A stretch of 64,000 bases of DNA from Eubacteriales bacterium OttesenSCG-928-K08 (GTDB lineage: Bacteria > Bacillota > Clostridia > Christensenellales > CAG-138), in NCBI GenBank assembly GCA_030266105.1, contig JAJDHH010000007.1, forward strand, positions 1-64,000, read 5' to 3'. Both the position numbers and the translations under genes were made by a program. Positions 55,110 through 64,000 of this stretch are shown here, in pieces. Positions within the stretch are counted from its first letter, which is position 1, and every line of letters starts with the position of its first letter. A model generated the notes under the pieces. That model saw nothing but the letters and a program-made list of their open reading frames with translations. It was not told the origin of the DNA and searched no databases.

Positions 55110-56009
55110 CTATTCGATAACCGGCGCAGGGATGTATTCAAGCACCGATTCGATAAAGCGCTGCGCCTTTTCCTCGTGCATCAGGTGCCCGGCGTTGCGT
55201 ATCACCCCAAACTGAGCGTCTGTTATGGCGATGTGAAAAATTTCGCTGCCCTCGGTTGGGTGCCATTTATCATCCGCCCCCCAGAGCACAAGCACGGAGG
55301 TTTGCACATTGCGCATGTTCGCCTCAACATCGGCCTCATCAAAGCCGGATATGCAGTATTGTATTGCCTTGCGCGAGTTTGTGCCTGCCATTGTGGCGTA
55401 ATAACCATCGAGCATTTCAGCGTTTATGTTGGTTAAGTCAAAAAAGCATTCGCCAAGGCAGCGCTCAACTGTGCGCCTTGTGTAGAGCCTGCTTGCAAGC
55501 CCGCCAAGCATTGAGGATGAGAGCATCCTTATGCTGAGCGGCATTTCGGGTGTGACGCCGCCCGGGGCAAGCAAAATTGTTTTTCCCACACGATCCGGAT
55601 TCTTTACTATAAAATCCAAAACATACATCGCGCCCATTGAAAAGCCTACAAAATGTGCGCTTTCCAGGCCCTTGGCATCCATAAACATGCCGATTGTTTC
55701 CGAATGCTCAGGTATTGTGTAATCAAACTGCTCGGGCCTGCCCGAATAACCATGTCCCAGAAGATCCAGCGCAAACACACGATAGTGCTCGGCAAGCTGA
55801 AAAAAAACATTGCGCCAAGTATAAATATTTTGACCAACCGTGTGAATGAGGATCAACGGCTCGCCCACCCCCGCCTCCGCATAGTGGATGCGGGTTTCCT
55901 CGGGCTGCACATTGCCGTTTTTATCCGCAAAGCCGGGGAGCGTGATTTGGGCGTAATCGCCCATATGTTCTGAATTTATAAACTTTTTCATCTGTAGCGC
56001 CAGACTCAC
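55110..56009 (-). CDS. Alpha/beta hydrolase
   Basis: LILIHTVGQNIYTWRNVFFQLAEHYRVFALDLLGHGYSGRPEQFDYTI; FVGFSMGAMYVLD. Confidence 0.88.
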   Translation of the reverse strand: MSLALQMKKFINSEHMGDYAQITLPGFADKNGNVQPEETRIHYAEAGVGEPLILIHTVGQNIYTWRNVFFQLAEHYRVFALDLLGHGYSGRPEQFDYTIPEHSETIGMFMDAKGLESAHFVGFSMGAMYVLDFIVKNPDRVGKTILLAPGGVTPEMPLSIRMLSSSMLGGLASRLYTRRTVERCLGECFFDLTNINAEMLDGYYATMAGTNSRKAIQYCISGFDEADVEANMRNVQTSVLVLWGADDKWHPTEGSEIFHIAITDAQFGVIRNAGHLMHEEKAQRFIESVLEYIPAPVIE

Positions 56010-56158
56010 AGGTACCTCCTCGCACGCGCTTTAAAGCGTCCGCGCTGGTTTTATATATGTCATAGTATGCGTATAGGTATATTCACCCATGTTGCCAATA
56101 ACCCTTACATTTTACACCCTTTAACCCATGAATGCAAGCAATGTGGCGGGTTGGGCGC

Positions 56159-57235
56159 TCAGGCCGCCTGCTTGAGCAAAATACGCACCTCTTTTAGCAC
56201 ATCATAGGGGTTGATGTATGTATATGCCGGTGAAACTACCCCAAGGTGCAGGTGGTTGGCGTCGGAGTTGCCGGTGTTGCCCACATTGCCAACAACATCG
56301 CCCAAACTAACACGATCGCCAACAGAAATGAAATCCGTTAAGCGCACCATATGATAATAATGGTATTCGAAACCGTAATCATCCCTCACAACAACATAAT
56401 TGCCCGCGCCCTCATTTGAGCCGATGAATGTGACCTCTCCATCGGAGCACGAGAGTATGGGGGTATCCTCGGGGGAGCGAATATCCGTGCCCGTGTGCTT
56501 GCGCACGCCCTTATCGCGGCTATTATACCAGCCATCCTTTATTCTTGCCTTGGGCAAAGGATCGGTCAACGTTGAAAGATAGCCTTCCTCAAAAACATAT
56601 TTTTCGTAGGGGATTTCCTCACCCGCCTCATCATAAATGGTGTTGAGGTAATATAGGCTAAGCCGCACGCCATAGGCAGCCTCCCTTGGCAATGCTGATG
56701 TTATCGTATCAAGCCCGCTCATGGTTACGGTTGTAAACACGCCCTCTTGCGTGATTGTGGTTGTAAGCGCGCAGTTATTTATAAGCGCCGCTTTTGCTTC
56801 ATTGCCGCTTAAACGGTAAAGCAATGAGGCCAGCAGCTTCCATGTCGGCAGCTCAAACATTATGCCGCCGCTAAGGCCGCCGCAATCAAGCAGCGCTTTT
56901 GCGTAGGCGCGCTCGCCGCTTTGTTTAAGCTCGTTTTGTAATGCCACAAAAAGCTTAACGCTCATTGCAAGCTCATGTGCGCTCTCATACGAGCCGCCTG
57001 CATATAATTCAAGCTCATCCTCGTAATGCTTTAAAAACGCCTGCTCGACTGCCGAAATAATTTCCTCCTCCGTGGGTTCGGGCGTTGGTGCGGGGCTTGG
57101 CGTGGCAATGGGCTCCGGCGCGGGGGTATCCGTTATAACGGGTGTGGCATTAAACATGCAGCCGCTTAACAGCAGAAAAAGCAACAACAGAAAAAGGACT
57201 GTTCTTTTCATCAAAATCCACCTGATACACATCAT
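56159..57235 (-). CDS. M23 family metallopeptidase, lipoprotein
   Basis: Lipobox LLLLSGCMF; RKHTGTDIRSPEDTPILSCSDGEVTFIGSNEGAGNYVVVRDDYGFEYHYYHM...NTGNSDANHLHLGV. Confidence 0.87.
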   Translation of the reverse strand: MMCIRWILMKRTVLFLLLLFLLLSGCMFNATPVITDTPAPEPIATPSPAPTPEPTEEEIISAVEQAFLKHYEDELELYAGGSYESAHELAMSVKLFVALQNELKQSGERAYAKALLDCGGLSGGIMFELPTWKLLASLLYRLSGNEAKAALINNCALTTTITQEGVFTTVTMSGLDTITSALPREAAYGVRLSLYYLNTIYDEAGEEIPYEKYVFEEGYLSTLTDPLPKARIKDGWYNSRDKGVRKHTGTDIRSPEDTPILSCSDGEVTFIGSNEGAGNYVVVRDDYGFEYHYYHMVRLTDFISVGDRVSLGDVVGNVGNTGNSDANHLHLGVVSPAYTYINPYDVLKEVRILLKQAA

Positions 57236-57294
57236 GTTATTTCAATTTATTATGATAACCTACGCGGCGATAATTCGCCAGCAAAGTATTTGCT

Positions 57295-58488
57295 TTATTT
57301 TAGCCGGTAGCCCATATCCTCAAGCATGCTGCGAATTTCAAAAATATGCTGGCGATCCCGCGTTTCAAGCTCCACAATCACGGAGGATTCGGTGATGTTC
57401 ATTTGCGCGTTTGTTCGATCATGCCGCACGCCAACGATGTTTGCGCCCGTGCCGGAAATCAAATCCAAAAGGCGCACAAGCTGGCCCGGCTTATCGTTCA
57501 TCTGTGTGGATATTGTTATCTTGCGCCCGCTCCTTATAAGCCCTTTATCGATTATGCGTGAGATCATCGTCACATCTATATTTCCGCCGGACAATAGCGC
57601 AACGGTCGGGCGATCCTCCAATAGCTGCACGCGCCCTGACAGCACCGCCGCCACGCTTGCTGCGCCCGCACCCTCGCTGACTATTTTGCCTTTTTCAAGA
57701 AGGTATAGTATTGCGTTTGCAATATCCCCCTCATCCACAGTGACGATTTCATCGAGAATATCGCTGCAAAGCGGGTAAGTAAGCTCGCCGGGGGTTTTAA
57801 CCGCTATGCCATCGGCAATCGTGTTTGCGCTTGGCAGCGTGATTATCCGCCCTGCCGACACTGAAGCGGACATGCTGGCCGCATTTTGCGGCTCAACGCC
57901 AATTACCCGAACGGTTGGGTCCACCGCCTTGATTGCAGTGGCGATCCCCGAGGCCAGCCCGCCGCCGCCAATGGGCACGATCACCTGCCCGGCGGGGCAT
58001 TGCTCCAATATTTCAAGGCCAAGCGTACCCTGGCCGCAGATAATCCGCTCATCATCAAATGGATGAATGAATGTTTTGCCTGTTTCCTCCGCAAGCTGCA
58101 GTGCGTGGCGGCAGGCATCGTCATATGTTGCGCCGAACAAAATAACCTCGGCGCCATAGTGTTTTGTGGCTGCGATTTTTGAAAGCGGCGCACCGGCGGG
58201 CATCACGATTGTGCAATTCAAGCCCAGCTCGCGCGCAGCCCTTGCGACCCCCTGCGCGTGGTTTCCGGCGGATGCGGCAAGCACCCCGGCCTGGCGTTGC
58301 TCCGGCGTTAGCTGCAAAACGCAGTTAAACGCGCCACGCACCTTATACGCGCCTGTGTATTGCAGATTTTCAAGCTTCAAAAAAAGCTCGCCCTCTTTGG
58401 GTAATGTGATTTTTGTGATATCCGTGCGGCGCACATAGGGTTCAATTCGCTTTTGCGCGGCTTTAATATTCTCAATTGCAACAGGCAT
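57295..58488 (-). CDS. ilvA: Threonine ammonia-lyase with C-terminal ACT domain
   Basis: LKLENLQYTGAYKVRGAFNCV; AASAGNHAQGVARAA; VPIGGGGLASGIATAIK; ACT-like MNDKPGQLVRLLDLISGTGANIVGV. Confidence 0.92.
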   Translation of the reverse strand: MPVAIENIKAAQKRIEPYVRRTDITKITLPKEGELFLKLENLQYTGAYKVRGAFNCVLQLTPEQRQAGVLAASAGNHAQGVARAARELGLNCTIVMPAGAPLSKIAATKHYGAEVILFGATYDDACRHALQLAEETGKTFIHPFDDERIICGQGTLGLEILEQCPAGQVIVPIGGGGLASGIATAIKAVDPTVRVIGVEPQNAASMSASVSAGRIITLPSANTIADGIAVKTPGELTYPLCSDILDEIVTVDEGDIANAILYLLEKGKIVSEGAGAASVAAVLSGRVQLLEDRPTVALLSGGNIDVTMISRIIDKGLIRSGRKITISTQMNDKPGQLVRLLDLISGTGANIVGVRHDRTNAQMNITESSVIVELETRDRQHIFEIRSMLEDMGYRLK

Positions 58489-58721
58489 AAGCCACCTCCA
58501 GAAAAGTTTTTCACTTGCCACAATTCTAACATGCGCTTAAGCAATATGCCAAGTTTCAAAAATGCGCCCGCATGCTTCGACAGCCTTTGCTCAAATTCAT
58601 ATTTTTTTGCCAAGGCAAACCGGCTTACTGTAAATCAATGTTCGTTTTGCCCCGTTTAGCTTGACAAAGATTTTTTTGTGGGATACAATCGATCCAATCC
58701 TACACCGGCCTTGGCCGGACG

Positions 58722-58960
58722 CGATGAAGGAAAGAGTAGGCGGTCAGGCGAGTTTTTTAGAGAGCCGGGGCAAGGTGAAAGCCCGGATACCCGCCCCTGC
58801 TGAAGATGGCTCCTGAGCGGCGCTGGCCGAACGTTTCATTTGCCTTAGGCCAGGCGGGGCGCGCCCGATACAGCGCGAACTTATGAGCCCGCCCGTTTTG
58901 GGTGGGGAAGTAGGGTGGTACCACGGTTTGATTTATGCCGTCCCTTTTGTGTTGGTAACA
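58722..58960 (+). promoter_or_regulatory. T-box leader upstream of metG, ATG (Met) specifier inferred
   Basis: GATGAAGGAAAGAGTA (AGTA motif), GAGAGCCGGGG..GGTGAAAGCCCGG, GAAGATGGCTCCTGAGCGG, T-box AGGGTGGTACCACGG followed by CCGTCCCTTTTGTG. Confidence 0.93.
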
Positions 58961-59011
58961 ACGCTGTACTGGGGCGGCATTTTTCTATTGAGACTAGAGG
59001 AGGATTGTATC

Positions 59012-60982
59012 ATGAAAGAAAAACCCACTTTTTACATTTCAACCCCGATTTATTACCCAAGCGATAAGCTTCACATTGGCCATGCCTATTGCACGGTGGC
59101 AGCCGACGCAATTGCGCGCTACAAAAGGCAGGTTGGCTACGATGTGTATTTTTTGACAGGCTCTGATGAGCATGGCCAAAAGATAGAGCGTGTCGCCCTG
59201 CAAAACGGTGAAACGCCCAAACAATATGTTGACCGTATTGTGGATGGCTTCCACGCGCTGTGGAAGCTGCTCGACATCAGCAACGATGATTTTGTGCGCA
59301 CAACCGATGACTACCATGTCAAATCGGTGCAGAAGATTTTCCGCAAGCTATATGATCAGGGGGATATCTACAAATCCACATACACGGGGCATTATTGCAC
59401 ACCCTGCGAAAGCTTTTGGCTTGAGCGCCAGCTTGTTGACGGGAACTGCCCGGATTGTGGCCGCCCCACCGAAATGGTGGAGGAGGAAAGCTACTTCTTT
59501 AAAATGAGCAAATATGCAGACCGGCTAATTGCGCACATAAAGGAGCACCCGGAATTTATCCAGCCGCCCTCGCGCACAAACGAGATGCTGCAGAACTTCC
59601 TTTTGCCCGGGCTTGAGGATTTGTGCGTGAGCCGCACAAGCTTTAAATGGGGCATACCCGTCGATTTTGACGATAAACATGTTGTTTACGTCTGGCTGGA
59701 TGCTTTGAGCAACTACATTACAAAGCTTGGCTTTTATTCGGATGACGACAGCCTCTATCGTAAATACTGGCCTGCGGATGTGCACCTTGTGGGTAAGGAG
59801 ATCGTGCGCTTCCACTCCATAATCTGGCCTATCATGCTCATGGCCTTGGGTGAACCGCTGCCAAAGCAGGTGTTTGGCCACGGCTGGCTTGTGCTCGATG
59901 GTGGAAAAATGAGCAAAAGCAAGGGTAATGTGGTTGACCCTGTTAAACTTTGCGAGCGTTATGGCGTGGATGCCATCCGCTACTTCCTGCTGCGCGAGGT
60001 TCCCTTTGGCGCGGATGGCGTTTTTAATAACGAAGCGCTTATAAACCGCATTAACAGCGACCTTGCAAACGACCTTGGCAACCTTTTATCGCGCACGGTT
60101 GCGATGATCGGCAAATACTTCGATGGCGAGGTTCCCTCGCCCACAACGCCTGTTGAAGCTGAGGATGAGCCCGTCCTAAGCCTTGCAAAGGGCTTAACCG
60201 CCGCTGTGCAGGGGCATATGGATGCGCTAAAGCTGCCCGAAGCGCTAATGGAAATCTGGAAGCTTATTGGCGCCTGCAATAAATACATCGATGTGACTGC
60301 GCCCTGGATTTTGGCGCGTGAAAAGGAAAACCACCCGCGCCTTGGCACGGTGCTTTACAACCTTGCCGAGAGCCTGCGCTTTGTGGCGGTTTCGCTTAAG
60401 CCGTTCCTGACAACCACGCCCGCAAAAATGTTTGAGCAGCTTGGCGTAAACGATGAGGCGCTTTGCTCAATCGAAAGCCTTGCTGACTTTGGCGGCTTAA
60501 AGCCGGGCACAAAAGTGAGCAAGGGCGAGGCGCTTTTCCCGCGCATCGATGTGGAAAAAGAGCTTAAGGAGCTTGAGGAACAAACGCTTCTCGCCCAGGC
60601 TGCCGCTGCTGCGCCTGCCGCAAGCGAAGAAGTCAAGCTGCCCGAAACTCTCCCCGAAATTGAGTATGATGATTTTGCAAAGCTCGACCTTCGCCTTGCC
60701 AAGGTGACCGCCTGCGAACTGGTTAAGCGCAGCAAAAAGCTATTGAAGCTGACGCTTAAGGTTGGGGATGAGGAGCGCACCGTTGTTTCCGGCATTCGTG
60801 ATTTTTATGAGCCCGATCAGCTTGTGGGCAAAACCGTCGTGCTTGTTGCAAACCTCAAACCCATTACGCTTTGCGGAATTGAAAGCCGGGGTATGATACT
60901 CTGCGCATCCGACGAGGGGGACACAAAGCTAACCGCACTCACAACGATGGAACCGTTTGAGGATGGATTAAAAGTAAGATAA
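59012..60982 (+). CDS. metG: Methionyl-tRNA synthetase with C-terminal tRNA-binding domain
   Basis: TFYISTPIYYPSDKLHIGHAYCTVAADAIARYKRQVGYDVYFLTGSDEHGQKIE; KMSKSKGNVVDP; C-term DFAKLDLRLAKVTACELVKRSKKLLKLTLKVG. Confidence 0.97.
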   Translation: MKEKPTFYISTPIYYPSDKLHIGHAYCTVAADAIARYKRQVGYDVYFLTGSDEHGQKIERVALQNGETPKQYVDRIVDGFHALWKLLDISNDDFVRTTDDYHVKSVQKIFRKLYDQGDIYKSTYTGHYCTPCESFWLERQLVDGNCPDCGRPTEMVEEESYFFKMSKYADRLIAHIKEHPEFIQPPSRTNEMLQNFLLPGLEDLCVSRTSFKWGIPVDFDDKHVVYVWLDALSNYITKLGFYSDDDSLYRKYWPADVHLVGKEIVRFHSIIWPIMLMALGEPLPKQVFGHGWLVLDGGKMSKSKGNVVDPVKLCERYGVDAIRYFLLREVPFGADGVFNNEALINRINSDLANDLGNLLSRTVAMIGKYFDGEVPSPTTPVEAEDEPVLSLAKGLTAAVQGHMDALKLPEALMEIWKLIGACNKYIDVTAPWILAREKENHPRLGTVLYNLAESLRFVAVSLKPFLTTTPAKMFEQLGVNDEALCSIESLADFGGLKPGTKVSKGEALFPRIDVEKELKELEEQTLLAQAAAAAPAASEEVKLPETLPEIEYDDFAKLDLRLAKVTACELVKRSKKLLKLTLKVGDEERTVVSGIRDFYEPDQLVGKTVVLVANLKPITLCGIESRGMILCASDEGDTKLTALTTMEPFEDGLKVR

Positions 60983-60990
60983 AACTACAT

Positions 60991-61031
60991 CAAAAAAGAG
61001 AGGTGTGGCAAAGCCGCACCTCTCTTTTTTA
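60991..61031 (+). terminator. Intrinsic terminator after metG
   Basis: AAAAAAGAGAGGTGTGGC-aaa-GCCGCACCTCTCTTTTTT. Confidence 0.9.
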
Positions 61032-61091
61032 TGTTTGCAGTTCTTTCTCCCGTGGAATACTAAAACAAAGAAAGTATACGGGAGAGTAAAA

Positions 61092-61514
61092 ATGAAATTC
61101 ACATCCATGTTAAAAAACAAGCGTGGTTTTACGCTTATTGAGTCAACCCTTACACTGGCGATCATTGCTACGCTTGCCGCAATTTCAATCGGGCCGGTGT
61201 CGGGCTACATTAAAAGCGCCGAGCATGCCGCTGCGCAGGCGGAAGCAAAGCAGCTTCGCGATAATTTGCAGATACTGCAAATTTACGATGCTGCGGGTGA
61301 AGACGATTTATTCTGCGATGGGCTGCTAACAGTTAAAGGTTACGCCAGGCTGCGCTCACTCGCAGGGTTAAACGAGGGAGCTTACCCCAATGGGTTTATA
61401 AACGAAATCGCGCTGGACAGCGTGGGCAACATACTCAACATGAGCTATTATTCGCCAATCGCCAATGATAGCATACTTTGGGAGCAGGGCTTGTTGACAT
61501 TAACAAACCCATAA
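61092..61514 (+). CDS. Orphan type IV prepilin-like protein
   Basis: MKFTSMLKNKRGFTLIESTLTLAIIATLAAISIGPVSGYIKSAEHAAAQAEAKQL. Confidence 0.85.
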   Translation: MKFTSMLKNKRGFTLIESTLTLAIIATLAAISIGPVSGYIKSAEHAAAQAEAKQLRDNLQILQIYDAAGEDDLFCDGLLTVKGYARLRSLAGLNEGAYPNGFINEIALDSVGNILNMSYYSPIANDSILWEQGLLTLTNP

Positions 61515-61600
61515 TTTCCGGCGATTAATACCAAAGGTTTGTATAACAAACCGGAATGTTGTGCATACTTGCAACAAGAATTTTCTGGAGGAGTTGCAGT

Positions 61601-62206
61601 ATGAGTTGGCGTATAAGGAGCATCACGCTCCTTCTTGGTTCGGTGCTGTGCGTGTGGTTGTGCGCCGAGGCATCCTCGCCGCGTGTTTTTGCGGGGCAGG
61701 TAACGGCTGTGCAGGCACAGGCGGCGCAGGTTGAGGAAGAAAAACAGGACGTGCTGCGCCTGCATATCGTCGCAAACAGCGATGATGCTGAGGATCAGCG
61801 GGTTAAGCTTTTGGTGCGTGATGCGCTGCTTGAAGGTTTTTCTCCCGCAAACAGCCTTTATGAGGCGGAGAGCCTGCTGCTAAAAGAAGGAAGCGGCGTG
61901 CTTGAAACTGTGGAGGAGGTGCTGCGGCAGGAAAACTGCGGCTATGGCGCACAGCTGCGCTTTGGGCAAATGGAGTTCCCCGACAGAACATATGGGGATA
62001 CATTTTATCCGGCGGGCGTTTACGAGGCGCTTCGTGTGGAGTTGGGCGATGCCAGCGGCCAAAACTGGTGGTGCGTGCTTTTCCCGCCCATATGCCTTGT
62101 CGATATCGCGGTGCAGGATATTGAAGGCACGGATGAGCTTGTGTTTGAAAGCGACATACTTAACTTCTTAAAAACAAAACCGCAAAGCAAGGCACAGGCG
62201 CAGTAA
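61601..62206 (+). CDS. spoIIR: Stage II sporulation protein R
   Basis: EKQDVLRLHIVANSDDAEDQRVKLLVRDALLEGF; LRFGQMEFPDRTYGDTFYPAGVYEALRVELGDASGQNWWCVLFPPICLVD; GGAGGAG ribosome-binding site. Confidence 0.92.
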   Translation: MSWRIRSITLLLGSVLCVWLCAEASSPRVFAGQVTAVQAQAAQVEEEKQDVLRLHIVANSDDAEDQRVKLLVRDALLEGFSPANSLYEAESLLLKEGSGVLETVEEVLRQENCGYGAQLRFGQMEFPDRTYGDTFYPAGVYEALRVELGDASGQNWWCVLFPPICLVDIAVQDIEGTDELVFESDILNFLKTKPQSKAQAQ

Positions 62207-62217
62207 AATAACCATTT

Positions 62218-62243
62218 CAAAAGTGGCACAGCCACTTTTTTTA
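62218..62243 (+). terminator. Intrinsic terminator after spoIIR
   Basis: CAAAAGTGGC-aca-GCCACTTTTTTT. Confidence 0.85.
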
Positions 62244-62307
62244 TGTTCAAACTCCGTCTTGTTAAAGATATGATATATTTGCTATACTGCTTATGGGGGT
62301 AATGCTT

Positions 62308-63135
62308 ATGACTAAGTTTGATTTTGAAATTGTGGGCAAGATTGGCTCCATGGCGCTCATCCGCAAGGAGGAGGGCGAAATTGATTATAATGTGTTTAGC
62401 CGCATCGGCAGCGAGCTGCGCCCGGGCGTAATTTGGGTTAGCTCCGGCGCGGTGGAAATTGGCAGGCTGGATTATATAAAGCGCAACGGCCGTGAGCTTA
62501 TTGGCCACAAGGAAGATGTGATGACCGACTATTCCGCCCAGGGTCAGGCCATTTTGCTGAGCGAATACAGGCGCTTTATTCCCGCGCAATATTCCGTGCG
62601 CCAGCTTTTGGTGGAGCACACGCATTTTAACGATGATGAGAAGCGCGAGCACATAAAGCGCTTTTTGCAGCGCAGCGCGGCGCAAAACGCAATACCTATA
62701 ATCAACTATAACGACCCTGTCAGCATTGAAGAAAACCGCCGCTGGGAGCTTAACACATTAAAAAAAGAGCACGGCTATGCGGTTGAGTGCATCGATAATG
62801 ACGAAACGGCGTCCGTCATATGTATGCTTGTTAAATCCATGTATCTTGTGCTTTTTACATCTGTGGATGGCATTTACCGCGATGCAAACGACCCCAATAC
62901 GCTTGTGGACGCTGTTGAAGGCAAAAACGCGCTTGAGGTGCTCGGCGGCATTGAGGAGCTGCAAAAATCCTGCGTTGGCGCAAGCAGGGAGGGCGCAAAC
63001 GGCGCAAGGAGCAAGCTCGATTTTATTAAAGGGCCAATTGAGCAGGGCACAACCGTTATTATCACAAATGGGCAAAACCGCCTTACGGATGCGATTAGCG
63101 GGAATTGCCGCAGAACGATATTCCGGGTTCGTTAG
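62308..63135 (+). CDS. Amino-acid-kinase-fold protein (glutamate 5-kinase-like, no PUA domain)
   Basis: GVIWVSSGAVEIGRLDY; AQNAIPIINYNDPVS; DNDETASVICMLVKSMYLVLFTSVDGIYRDANDPN. Confidence 0.75.
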   Translation: MTKFDFEIVGKIGSMALIRKEEGEIDYNVFSRIGSELRPGVIWVSSGAVEIGRLDYIKRNGRELIGHKEDVMTDYSAQGQAILLSEYRRFIPAQYSVRQLLVEHTHFNDDEKREHIKRFLQRSAAQNAIPIINYNDPVSIEENRRWELNTLKKEHGYAVECIDNDETASVICMLVKSMYLVLFTSVDGIYRDANDPNTLVDAVEGKNALEVLGGIEELQKSCVGASREGANGARSKLDFIKGPIEQGTTVIITNGQNRLTDAISGNCRRTIFRVR

Positions 63136-63222
63136 CGCGTGTTATTACAGCATTCAGGAACTTTATTCTGTTACATTAAATAAATATATAGTAAAAGCTT
63201 TGAAAGGCAGATAAGTTAACCC

Positions 63223-64000
63223 ATGCTTAAACGGATACAATCCGCGCTGTTTTCGGTGCTGGAAAAAAGAAAGTTCCTCTCCGATGAGGAAATGTATAAA
63301 TACGTGCTGATGCTGTCGGTAACGATCGTTGCCGGGTCGGTGCACATAATGTTTTCGATATTTTTTGCGGTGACGGGCTGCCAGCCGCTTGCAGTCAGCC
63401 ACACTGTTGGCGTGGCGATATTTTTGCTTGCCTGCCTGATGATTACCCAGGGTATTTACGATGGTGCGGGAATAATCGTTTCAATAATGATCGCACTTAG
63501 CACATTTTCAACCATCTTTTTTATTGGCGGGGATAACTACTCGATCTTTTACCTCATCACGGTGCTGCTCATGCTGCTCACTGTGCCCTTTTCCAACAGG
63601 ATTATTTCAATTTGCGGCGGTGTTTTGATGCCGCTTTTAATGGTTGCCGCGCACTTTCTGGATGCTTTGCATACGCCAATCTATTCAATAGGCAAGGCGA
63701 ATGAAACCCTCACGGTGCTGAACATACTAATCAACTCATTTGGCGCAACAACGATGCTTTCGATCGATAAGTTCGTGAGATCTTTTGTGGATAGGTTCCA
63801 AAAGCAACAAATGCAGGAGCTGCAGGATCAGGCATATCTCGATCCGCTCACGGGGCTTTATAACCGGCGTTATGGCGATGCGCATTTTGAAAACCTCAGC
63901 ATACGCCCACAGCAGGGCTCGGTTTATATGGGCATGGCGGATATTGATGATTTTAAGCTTGTTAACGACACATATGGGCATGACGCGGGCGATGCCACGC
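63223..64000 (+). CDS. Membrane GGDEF-domain protein, likely diguanylate cyclase (3' truncated by window edge)
   Basis: ATG at 63223; MLKRIQSALFSVLEKRKFLSDEEMYKYVLML...; multi-TM; LDPLTGLYNRRYGDAHFENL...MGMADIDDFKLVNDTYGHDAGDAT. Confidence 0.9.
   Translation, partial: MLKRIQSALFSVLEKRKFLSDEEMYKYVLMLSVTIVAGSVHIMFSIFFAVTGCQPLAVSHTVGVAIFLLACLMITQGIYDGAGIIVSIMIALSTFSTIFFIGGDNYSIFYLITVLLMLLTVPFSNRIISICGGVLMPLLMVAAHFLDALHTPIYSIGKANETLTVLNILINSFGATTMLSIDKFVRSFVDRFQKQQMQELQDQAYLDPLTGLYNRRYGDAHFENLSIRPQQGSVYMGMADIDDFKLVNDTYGHDAGDAT

Overview
The window is about 64 kb of a low-to-mid GC Firmicutes/Clostridia-type chromosome. Sporulation genes (spmA/spmB, spoIIR, an AbrB-type regulator) and a T-box leader support that placement. 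I saw no transposase, prophage, CRISPR array, rRNA or tRNA. Main blocks: (i) the 3'-truncated gene of a giant DUF4011-type superfamily I helicase with a C-terminal endonuclease-like domain, a possible antiphage protein; (ii) a PRC-barrel protein, a VanW protein and a large protein built from 54-bp/18-aa tandem repeats; (iii) a complete monoderm type IV pilus locus (pilA, pilD, pilC, pilM, pilN, pilO, minor pilins, pilB, pilT), including a pilin-like protein with a predicted beta-solenoid; (iv) citX-citC-citG without citDEF; (v) a formate module (focA, fdhD, mobA, Cys-type fdhA) with a structured leader that looks like a molybdenum-cofactor riboswitch; (vi) an MMPL exporter with a repetitive partner protein and a TetR regulator; (vii) a hexuronate/gluconate sugar-acid cluster; (viii) obgE, yhbY and three tandem signal peptidase I genes; (ix) ilvA and metG with a Met-specifier T-box; (x) an orphan pilin, spoIIR, an amino-acid-kinase-fold protein and a GGDEF protein. 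The least explained signals are a family of modular, covarying palindromic intergenic cassettes (about 5.55-5.73, 43.34-43.47 and 45.84-46.10 kb), a small ArgS-like/DALR-like protein with no catalytic core (49969-50616), and a perfect 27-bp palindrome upstream of the repeat-protein gene. No database search was possible, so all family names come from reading motifs.
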